This document shows positions 38,701 to 50,700 of a stretch of DNA of 64,000 bases, in pieces (position 1 is the first letter of the stretch; the number at the start of each line of letters is the position of its first letter). Origin of the DNA: Chiridota heheva (Eukaryota; Echinodermata; Holothuroidea; Apodida; Chiridotidae); assembly GCA_020152595.1 (NCBI GenBank), contig JAIGNY010003313.1:186001-250000 (forward strand). The letters run 5' to 3'. Below the pieces are notes generated by a model. It did not search any database, was not told where the DNA came from, and was given only the letters and a program-made list of their open reading frames with translations. The translations under genes and the position numbers were made by a program.

Positions 38701-41700
38701 CTGTAGTTGTTTGTATTCTATATGCTATTTCTTCAATATATCCCTGAACCAATGCAATACCTCTAATATGCATCTCTGTATTTGTTTGTATTCTATATGC
38801 TATTTCTTCAATATATCCCTGAACCAATGCAATACCTTTTAATATGCATCTCTGTATTTGTTTGTATTCTATATGCTATTTCTTCAATATACCCTGAACC
38901 AATGCAATACCTCTAATATGTATCTCTGTATTTGTTTGTATTCTTTATGCTATTTCTTCAATATATCCCTGAACCAATGCAATGCATCTAATATGTATCT
39001 CTGTAAATGTTTGTATTCTATATGCTATTTCTTCAATATACCCCTGAACCAATGCAATACATCTAAAATGTATCTCTGTAAATGTTTGTATTCTATATGC
39101 TATTTCTTCAATATATCCCTGAACCAATGCAATACCTCTAATATGCATCTCTATAAATGTTTGTATTCTATATGCTATTTCTTCAATATATCCCTGAACC
39201 AATGCAATACCTCTAATATGCATCTCTATAAATGTTTGTATTCTATATGCTATTTCTTCAATATACCCTGAACCAATGCAATACATCTAAAATGTATCTC
39301 TATAAATGTTTGTATTCTTTATGCTATTTCTTCAATATATCCCTGAACCAATACAATACCTCTAATATGCATCTCTGTAAATGTTTGTATTCTATATGCT
39401 ATTTCTTCAATATATCCCTGAACCAATGCAATACATCTAAAATGTATCTCTGTAAATGTTTGTATTCTATATGCTATTTCTTCAATATATCCCTGAACCA
39501 ATGCAATACCTCTAATATGCATCTCTGTATTTGTTTGTATTCTATATGCTATTTCTTCAATATATCCCTAAACCAATGCAATGCATCTAATATGCATCTC
39601 TGTAAATGTTTGTATTCTATATGCTATTTCTTCAATATATCCCTGAACCAATGCAATACCTCTAATATGCATCTCTGTATTTGTTTGTATTCTATATGCT
39701 ATTTCTTCAATATATCCCTGAACCAATGCAATACCTCTAATATGTATCTCTGTATTTGTTTGTATTCTATATGCTATTTCTTTAATATATCCCTGAACCA
39801 ATGCAATACCTCTAATATGTATCTCTGTATTTGTTTGTATTCTATATGCTATTTCTTCAATATATCCCTGAACCAATGCAATACCTCTAATATGTATCTC
39901 TGTAGTTGTTTGTATTCTATATGCTATTTCTTCAATATATCCCTGAACCAATGCAATACCTCTAATATGCATCTCTGTAAATGTTTGTATTCTATATGCT
40001 ATTTCTTCAATATATCCCTGAACCAATGCAATGCATCTAATATGCATCTCTGTCTTTGTTTGTATTCTATATGCTATTTCTTCAATATACCCTGAACCAA
40101 TGCAATACCTCTAATATGCATCTCTGTAAATGTTTGTATTCTATATGCTATCTCTTCAATATACCCTGAACCAATGCAATACATCTAAAATGCATCTCTG
40201 TATTTGTTTGTCGTCTATATGCTATTTCTTCAATATATCCCTGAACCAATGCAATACCTCTAATATGCATCTCTGTATTTGTTTGTATTCTATATGCTAT
40301 TTCTTCAACATATCCCTGAACCAATGCAATACCTCTAATATGTATCTCTGTAAATGTTTGTATTCTATATGCTATTTTTGTAATTGACCAATTGTTCCCA
40401 TGCAGAAATGTTTATACATGGTTGTAAAAATTTTTTTGAATAAAATAAATAGCATTTTCTGATTCAGAAGCATCACCTTTCATTCAGCTGCTTGTGTGCC
40501 ACCCATATTGCAGCCTTTTCTTCTGGCTTGCTTTTCTTACCTTCTCTTACGATGTTTAGCGCCCTATTTTTACCACTTTATCACCATCATCTTACCACTT
40601 TTATCTTCCATATAGGCCAATTTCTATAACAATGCTTATTCAGCCATTTTTATTTTATTATCCTTTGCTTAGCAGCCTGATTAGAATCATGGCACTAATC
40701 TGTCAAGACACTTTAACATTCTTTACTTGGCAACCTTGTATTGTTCATGCTCCTAGCAATCTTCATAAAGCACCCTGCTTCATAAAGCACCCTGCTTCAT
40801 AACGCACCCTGCTTCATAAAGCACCCTGCTTCATAAAGCACCCTGCTTCATAAAGCACCCTGCTTCATAAAGCACCCTGCTTCATAAAGCACCCTGCTTC
40901 ATAAAGCACCCTGCTTCATAAAGCACCCTGCTTCATAAAGCACCCTGCTTCATAAAGCACCCTGCTTCATAAAGCACCCTGCTTCATAAAGCACCCTGCT
41001 TCATAAAGCACCCTGCTTCATAAAGCACCCTGCTTCATAAAGCACCCTGCTTCATAAAGCACCCTGCTTCATAAAGCACCCTGCTTCATAAAGCACCCTG
41101 CTTCATAAAGCACCCTGCTTCATAAAGCACCCTGCTTCATAAAGCACCCTGCTTCATAAAGCACCCTGCTTCATAAAGCACCCTGCTTCATAAAGCACCC
41201 TGCTTCATAAAGCACCCTGCTTCATAAAGCACCCTGCTTCATAAAGCACCCTGCTTCATAAAGCACCCTGCTTCATAAAGCACCCTGCTTCATAAAGCAC
41301 CCTGCTTCATAAAGCACCCTGCTTCATAAAGCACCCTGCTTCATAAAGCACCCTGCTTCATAAAGCACCCTGCTTCATAAAGCACCCTGCTTCATAAAGC
41401 ACCCTGCTTCATAAAGCACCCTGCTTCATAAAGCACCCTGCTTCATAAAGCACCCTGCTTCATAAAGCACCCTGCTTCATAAAGCACCCTGCTTCATAAA
41501 GCACCCTGCTTCATAAAGCACCCTGCTTCATAAAGCACCCTGCTTCATAAAGCACCCTGCTTCATAAAGCACCCTGCTTCATAAAGCACCCTGCTTCATA
41601 AAGCACCCTGCTTCATAAAGCACCCTGCTTCATAAAGCACCCTGCTTCATAAAGCACCCTGCTTCATAAAGCACCCTGCTTCATAAAGCACCCTGCTTCA

Positions 41701-44700
41701 TAAAGCACTTGCTTCAAAGCACCCTGCTTCATAAAGCACCCTGCTTCATAAAGCCTGCTTCATAAAGCACCCTGCTTCATAAAGCACCCTGCTTCATAAA
41801 GCACCCTGCTTCATAAAGCACCTGCTTCATAAAGCACCCTGCTTCATAAAGCACCCTGCTTCATAAAGCACCCTGCTTCATAAAGCACCCTGCTTCATAA
41901 AGCACCCTGCTTCCACACCATATAAGCTAATGATCTTTACTTACTGCAGTTCTAGAAAAATTTTAGAATTTGCTTTTCTTTTTGCTCCCAATGAATATGC
42001 GAAACATATTAAAATGACAAACTTTAGAACTAAAATATCATAAACACTGCCAATAAATGGATTTCTTTACTGAAAGGGTAGCAAATAATAACAAACATGT
42101 AACTCTTAAAAAAAATAACATTGCAAATGTAAGTAACCTGCAAAAAACACCATTCCCCTAATTCAAAACAACATTATAATTTCAAATAAAAGCAAACTTA
42201 GGGATTCCATTCAATTTGAAGAGCCAGCTTGTGCTGTAAATTTGGCTCCATCTTAAAACACCTGCAGTTTTACACCAAGAAATACTTTGCCAGACATTGC
42301 TAACAACAGAGGGGTATTTTCATACCGATTTGAACTGCAACAACCATACATTGTTCTGCCTCTGAAACAATGAATTATCAGGTACTTTATGTTAACGCTT
42401 CCTCTGAAACAATAGATTATCAGGTATCATATGTTAACGCTTCCTCTCTAAAACAATGAATTATCAGGTATTATATGTTAACGCTTTCTCTGAAACGATG
42501 AATCTTTAGGTATCATATGTTAACGTTTCCTCTATAACAATGAATTATCAGGTATTATATGTTAACGCTTCCTCTGAAACGATGAACTTTTAAGTATTAT
42601 ATGTTAATGCTTCCCCTGAAACAATAAATTATCAGGTATTATATGTTAACGCTTCCTCTGAAACAATGAATTATCAAGTATTAAATTTTAATGCTTAACA
42701 TCAGTCATCATCTATAGTCTATTCATTTCAAAAAATAAATGAATCAAATTCACAAAATGATACAAACTTTGCCAAATTTGGTTTTAGACCTACCTTTATT
42801 GCAAGCTTGATGAATTGCTTTGATCCAAATCTGACGATCAAAATCTTCCTCTGCAATTAAGTGATAGGTTCTACCCGGGGTCCTTAGTTTGAAGTGGTAC
42901 CCTTTCTGAGCTGAGTCTTTCTCCAACCCACTCAATATGACTGAAATTTCAGAATCCAGCATTATCACTCCCTTGGGATTGGCATCCTATTGAAAAGCAA
43001 TACAATTATATCTAACAATGAAATTTTATTTTATTTTATCATTTTTCTGGGGATGGGGGAGAACACACCAATCCATCCTAATGTTTTGATATAGAAGCAA
43101 TTTGGGGGTGGGCAGCACAAGCCTTGGTAATCTCTCCCATAAATATATGACTTGTAACCATACAACCACATAATGAATTTGAGTGTTGTTTATCATGTTC
43201 ACGTTAGAAATATAGTGGAAGCAATATGATATATACACATGCCCAAAATATCGAGTAGTTGTAATTATTTATGCTGAAAGGTATATGGAAAGGTAGCAAG
43301 CACTTTGCATAAACTGATACAAATGCCCTTTATAAACACTCACCACTTCGCATAAACTGATACAAGAACCTTCATAAACACTCACCACAAACCCTTTCTT
43401 ACAAAAACGATCCCAAAATGTGAAAAATCTGTGGCTTATGTTTAGGTCTCCAAACATATGCTCATTACGTATTGGGTTTTTTGTGAGGTAAGGGTAGGAC
43501 AGTACATTCCGTGATCCACTCTGATTGAATGACACACAATGGTAGGATAACCTGTTGAAATTCTCCATTAACTTTCCTTTGCTCTCTCCCCCCAATAGTT
43601 TACACTCAATAAATGAAGCACAACTTTTTTATCAGTACCATTTTTGTACAATCATTTATGCAGCTTCTTTTGTTCCAAAAATGGTTGTAGACACAACACT
43701 AACATTATGTGAAACTTACAGTGTACCATGCAGTAATAACCTAGCGTAATGAGTGGAGTTGGCCGATCGTAAAGACATACTGGAACTGAACTTTTTTTAA
43801 TAGTGGAAGTCCATCCATTTCTTGGGACTTAATTTTTCACTTTTTTGCGAATATCTCAGAAACGAGTTTTTGATAGATATATGTTCATAAAATGTTCAGA
43901 ATATTAAAAGAAACATATTTATGGCAAAATCACTACCTGTCCATATACCGTAAAGTTTTTAGTTTACTTACAATTTCGAGACCAAAAATCATTCTGATAA
44001 ACAAATATAGAGGCAACAAATATGGCAGTAGACATACCATGACTGAACCGACTTCAGGCCCTTTCCTTTCAGGGATAAGTTTCATTTGGATACCCAAGGA
44101 TTATCAGGGGTCAAATGATGATTTTGGAGGAAAAAAAGAAGGGTGCAGGCTAATAGCCAGGATCATTCTCAAAGAGAGGGGGGAATTTTGATGCTCAGTA
44201 AAGGATGCATGCTCATAGCCAGGATCATTCTCAAAGGGAGGGGGGAATTTTGATGCTCAGTAAAGGATGCATGCTCATAGCCAGGATCATTCTCAAAGGG
44301 AGGGGGAAATTTTGATGCTCAGTAAAGGAAGCATGCTCATAGCCATGATCATTTTCAAAGGAGGGGGGAATTTTGATGCTCAGTGGAGAATGCAGGCTCA
44401 GGAACATTCTCAAAAAGAAGGGAATTTTGATGCTCAGTGGAGGATGCAGGCTCATAGTCAGGGTCATTCTCAAAGGGAGGGGGAATTTTGATGCTCAGTG
44501 GAGGATGCAGGCTCATATTTAGAATCATTCTCAAAAAGGGGGGAATTTTGATGCTCAGTGGAGAATGCAGGCTCATAGCCAGGATCATTCTCAAAGGGAG
44601 GGGGGAATTTTGATGCTCAGTGGAGGGTGCAGGCTCATTCTCAAAGGGGGGAGCACAAATACTTCAACAAAATAGGCAGTCTCCACATTATATTGTTATA

Positions 44701-47700
44701 TATTTCTTCGCTTCATATCACACACAGGGGGCACAGACCATCGCAAGACGGAGCAGTCCCGCCATCTCCATAGTTGGCAATAATTGCATAGAACAATCCA
44801 CAAATCATTCAGCATTATTATTATTACACTGCATCACTCTGCTATAGATCAAATAAAAACAGAAAATATTTGAAGAATATTATAACATCCTTTTCCAAGA
44901 CATATTATACAAACTAAATGAATGAAGGAGACCCACCAATGGTTCTTTAAAGTACAGCAGCCTTTTGCCATGAAGCACCATCCACCGCTTCCTGAATGCC
45001 TCGCTTCCTTTTCTCCCCGTTTTCAGCAGATACCCCTCCTTTAATATGTCATCCCCTACCAGAGAGCTGATCTGATTAGAAAGGACATTCGTATAATGTA
45101 AAATTATCTTTGAATTTTGAAAATGACAAACATATTTGGGTTTTGAGACTGAATAGGACTTTGTCAAATTTGTTGATGATTGCCAAAAATTAAAATGCAT
45201 GATAGAAGTAACAGCTCAATATATGCTTTGAATGCTATATGCCATCAATTCTGTTTTGCTATTTTCATCATGCATAATCTTATTTTACCTCTTGTTCATA
45301 TACACCTTAAAAGGCCTAGTGACTTGTAGCAGCTTTTTCACATGTCAAAGAACATTAAAATTTGAGTAAAATCCCCTTTCAATCTTTAAAAAAGCTTGTG
45401 TAGTTTTTAAGTTATGGTCATTCAAAGTGTCAGGATTTTATCAGGCAGCAAAACTTTGTGATGTCATCAGATGAACAAAGAGCTTAATAATCTTAAGAAA
45501 TTATTTTAAATGTGTTCATCAATTTTAATCAGTTATACAACCAAGTATTACAATATTAGGATGCATTCAGATATTGACCTTCGAAATATATTTTAAAGAG
45601 GATTGTAAAACAAAAGATTTTTACAAACAATTGAAGAAACAAAGTGAATCGGCCTATACCGCAGATTATTGCGCATCAAGGCTAAAAATTAACGATGCTG
45701 TAAAATGGTCACTGTTTAACTGATTTTGATGCGAGTTTTTTTTTTTTAATAATTGGTCCATTCTTATATTTGGAATTATTTAAACTCAAATTACCCTCTA
45801 GATGTCATTAGACCTTTAACAACATATCACTATAATAAATAAGTAATTATGCAAAAAACAGAGATGTAATTTTAGATTCTTAGAGTAATAACATTGAGGT
45901 TATTTCAGGTTATTTTAATGATCTTTTCTGGGTCTGAATTAAAGGATTAGTTCAGGGGTCAAGCAAGTCTATCGGATTTAAAAGAAGACTTCAAAAGAAG
46001 CAAAATGGTTAAGAAAGCATTTAAAAATCTTATTCCGTTAAAGAAATATCTAAGTTTAAATTTGTTTACCTTGGGTTTTTTCAAGTTTATCATTTGTGTA
46101 GAAATGACTGAAATTAGACTAGTTGTGATGTCAAAAGCCTCAGATTCCTCAAAGTCTTTATGTATTCTATCATATTTTGTCCTGCAATTTTGTGGCTTAA
46201 AAACCATGGAATTTGTCCAAAAAAAGTAGTAAAACTAAATCTAGGAAGGGGTTTTATAATGTACCACCTGAAGAGAATTCGAGGAAAAATGATTTAAATA
46301 GTGAAAAAATTAAATAAACTTTCTTTAAAATAAATTAACAATTGTTAAGAATGTGAGAATGAAGATACTAACTTTCCAAAGTAGACTTACTACACCAGTC
46401 ATTTTTACACAGATAAAAACAGAGCTTTAACGAAATAAGATTTTTGAACCGTTAAATTCTTTACCATTTTGTTTCTTATGAGTCCTCTTTCATATAAGAG
46501 GGACATACTTGATCACTGAACAACTTCAAGCAACTTCATAGCCCTTAAATCACTGAAATGGCCGACTGACTTGATAATAAGCTACTTATATTATATTAAA
46601 TATTCCAGTACAAATTTAAAACATTTGTAAAAAGGAAAAAGTACATGCATATACATATTAAAACACATAGCAGAAAATAAAAGAATATGAATGAATAAAT
46701 AAGGACAAACAATTAAAGATACAAAATTCAAAACAGTAATTCTAACTCTCCTGTCTGTAAGTAAATTGCTGCACTGTAAATGAATGTATTTTTGTAGACG
46801 TTTATTCTGTATTTTGGCACTATGTTAGGGTTTTGAAGGTTTCTGTTTGAACGTACTAGATGACTTTGTAATGTATTGTGTAAAGGATGGTTTTGTTCTT
46901 TGTTGATTTTTGTCACCATTGCAATGAATTCCAATTTCGTCCTGTCATTTAAAATTTCAATAAGCATGGGATAATGTAGGTTAAGAATCTCTGAAGTATA
47001 CTTAAAAAATTTCCTGATTCTGTCTTTGTCTCTCTAAGATTAAATGATACCAAACGGGTACAGCATAAGGAACATGTGATAAAATAACTGATTTAAAAAG
47101 AATAACTCTAGCATTAAGATTACAAAAAGATAAAATGTATGATAAACTCGAAACAATATAGTAAACTTTACTCAAAATTTTGGACACATGATGGGAAAAA
47201 GTCAGTTCATCATCAATACATACACCAAGATAATCAGTTTTTACGCATTTTGCAACTTCTGAACCTTGAATAAATATGTTGTCTGATTTTGATTTCAAAA
47301 GCCCTGTATGTTTGACGTTTTTGTTTACAAAACACATTTCCTTGATTTCTTTAGGTTCAGCAACAAGTTCTTTTCACTACATTTTGACACAGACTCATCA
47401 ACAAATGACTCGTACTCTACTTGATCCTCATTTACAGAATTTTTAGCGATTTTTACATAAAATAGCAGTATCATTGGCATACTTTATCACACAAATAGTT
47501 TCGTTTGATCTTATTTCGTCGGTATAGATGGTAAAAAGTGCAGCAGATAGAGGGCCTCCCTGTGGTACACCTACATTTATTTCAGATTGTTCTGACAAAC
47601 CTTTGTCCAGTTTAATTTGTCTTGTCCACCCTTGAAGAAACTGTGCCAACCAATGAATGAGCCACGGGTCTTTTATAAATATTGTCAAACATTTAAGTAG

Positions 47701-50700
47701 GTAGTTTGGCAAGACCGTATTGAAAGCACTTGAAAAATTGAGAAAAAGAACCTTTGACATGCTTGTTTCTTTACAATTTATATGAGTCACTATATCGTTA
47801 ATTAAAACTAGTACAGCATCTACACATGAAACACCCTTCTTGTAAGCAAATTGATACACATCTCCAAGTTGTTCTACACAGCGAGGCAGTAACAAAATTC
47901 AAATTCAATTAATCTGAGCCATTATTTGCCCACAAGGCCGGTGCTTGTCTCTGGTTTCCTATGATGGTGCAAGCAGATGAGGTCATATGCCTCCCACTGG
48001 ACGGGAGATGCTTAGTGGACTCAGTGGTTAAGGATCATCGTGCTCATATGCAAAAAGTGCCGGAATCAACTCCCGTTGTGACCACTGCATTATGTCCTTG
48101 AGCTTGACTCTACTTGCCCCAGCCCGCTCAGTGTACTACCAATTAAGACACCTTTATTTGATCAATTGTTACCTTTGTCTTTTCCATAGTAGGATTCTCA
48201 GTTTCTAATTGAATATATTTGCGAATCCTCACAGCTTCATACCATTCCACCATTTCCTGAAAATAGATAAACAAAAATGATACAGCGCATTAAGCCTTCA
48301 TCCAAAGCACTTCAATAAATGTATAAATCTTGTTATAGTTTTAGGTAAACAATTGTTGCCTTCATGTATGCTATGAATCATCAGCGGCGCTGTCAGGGGT
48401 TTGATATTGGGGGAGGGGGCACAAATCTTTTTGGCATGGGGTCAAGGGGCCCGCCTTGGAGCTCCTTGTGCGGTCCAGGGAAACCTCGCATTTTCCAAGT
48501 TTTAAGTGCCCCAAAAAGACTTGGAATGTGTGCAGCAATACACTGCTCTTCGAAATAAATTAGGATGATTAAAAACGTTCTAATATACCGGCTTATAATT
48601 GTAGAATGATACAGACTACCTCCCCACCCCCCCTCCCGACCCCTTATTAAAAAAAGGTCAAAAATAGGGATTCGATATTTGAGAGCACAAACCTTTTCAG
48701 CATGGAGTCTGTGCAAAGCCCTGGTGGAGGGTCCTGGGGGCAAAGAACCGGGAAAACCTTGCATTTTCCAAGTTTTAGATACCCCCAAAAACTCTGAATA
48801 TGTGCAATACGCGGCTTTTAAAACTAAATTAGGATGATTATGAACAATCTAGTATAGCAGCATATAGTGTTGCAATGATACAGACTGCCCCCTCCCCCTC
48901 TCCCATTAAAAAATGTCAAAATAACCATTTTAAATTTGTTGGCATTTCAGACATACAGTACCCCCCTACCCCTGACAGTGCCACTGGATATCATTTTACT
49001 CAATTTACTGATAGAACTTATTCAAATGAAAACATTGAATACAAATTGTAAGTACTTTTTAAAAATCTTGGTACTTAACAACAATGGTAAATAACAACAA
49101 TATACTAGAAAACAATAATTTACTTCCACCTGAATTCAATGTGCTGGAAGGGACATCATAATTGTAGCCAGGGGCTTGAAAGCTTTTAATTATATCTTAC
49201 TAAATACAAAACAACCATGGATCTAAAGCAGAGGCGGCGGAAGATGTTTGCAACTTGAGGGGAACAGAATCTGAGGGGCACTTTCCAACTGTCATATTTC
49301 ATAGCATGTAGCACAGCAGCATAGCTTTATAGAGTTGACTCTCCCCCTCCCCCCTAAGATAAAGATCAATTATTTTCATCTCTGTAGAGAGGCACCTTTT
49401 AAACTTAACAACAAAGATGGGGGGAGGGCATGTCATGATCAGTTTATGCCATGACAATGGTCCAGGTCCAAATAGTAAGTTTTGCTCTGCATGGCCCATC
49501 TCAAAGATGCCCCAATAATAAAATTTGGTTTGATCCTATTCTAAAGAGTTTTTACAAACTATAAGGTGAGAAAACAAAGGTAGGCAGAGTCAAAGGTTTT
49601 TTAAGTATGAAAAATTCCAAAATGTAAGGCTGTTGGGCCCTAACTTTGTCTTTAGGGGAAATTCAAAACAGTGTATGCGTACAAAGCGAGTAAATTTTCA
49701 CAATTTTGGTTATTGTAGGGCAATATTTATGTTACTTTCTTTATTGAAAAGATCAGATATATAGTCTTTTCTTCAGAGAAAAAGTGTTTCAATGTTTGAA
49801 AGAACAAGTTAACTCTCTAAAAAAAAAGGCACTTGTCCTCTTTAAAAGGGCACTTTTCCTTCTGAAAAAGAGCACTTTTGCCTCCTGGAAAGGACTCTTT
49901 TCTTTTCTGAAAAAGGACACTTTTTAAACTTTTAAGAAAAGTAGGGGCATGTGCCCCCCTGTACCCCCCCCCCCCCTTCCCCATCAACCCCAGATTCCAC
50001 TGCCTATGACCTAAACTATGACCTAAATCAAGTCACAATACTGCAATATTCCCATTTAATCCCAATTTCTGTATTATTGATATTTCAAGACCACTGAATT
50101 ACCAGAGCTTCTTGGGATTTTCCCCTGGGCTGCCACCGAGGGTTTACCATTTAGATCCAACTGGGGGACATTGTGATGAAATAAGGTACTCTCACACACT
50201 TTGTATGCTGGCTAGTTCTGCCACTTCCTGAAATCTGACAAAAATGACCCCCTAAAATTTTCAAGTTTTTTTCTTCTTAAAATGACTACTTCATGATCTA
50301 GTAGCGATAGATAGTAGCAATCATCAATATAACCATTGCCTTTACTGCATGAATGTTATACCCATATCACATGAGGGAAATACCTCCTATTGTGCATGCT
50401 ACCATACTGGTCTGGTACTTCCTTAACAATTTCCTATTTAAAACCATTTACAACATTCATGCAGGCACACACACAGCTTTTGGTGCTTGGTATTTTCATC
50501 TTCAAGGAAAAGCTAAGGAGGAAATGATCTTGATCTAAACAACGAAGAACAACAAACTGTGTGTGGCAGGTAGAGCAAGCACAAGATAATCTTGCTGATA
50601 AGTTGAGAGGTCAGAATAATGTAAATAATGATCAACTTTCAGTGCAGGAGCATGCTTATTATTTTAGGAACATGTATAACACTTGAGAATATTAAAGCCA

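Larger units (their letters stand above)
34645..42793 (-). other. 8.1-kb intron at the ADAP / ZU5-UPA-Death junction
   Basis: The intron starts gtaggt after PH2 and ends ctgcag before the ZU5 linker. About 75 percent of it is tandem or simple repeats (35445-35820, 35866-40377, 40766-41913, 42364-42699). No exon was seen within it. Confidence 0.6.

Noticed and set aside
35918..40387. Many 60-337 codon frames on both strands with 25-residue repeats
   Set aside because: They follow the 75-bp minisatellite exactly and lie within an intron of the fusion gene.
40766..41913. CRISPR-like regular repeats
   Set aside because: Pure head-to-tail tandem repeats with no unique spacers, in animal DNA with no cas genes.
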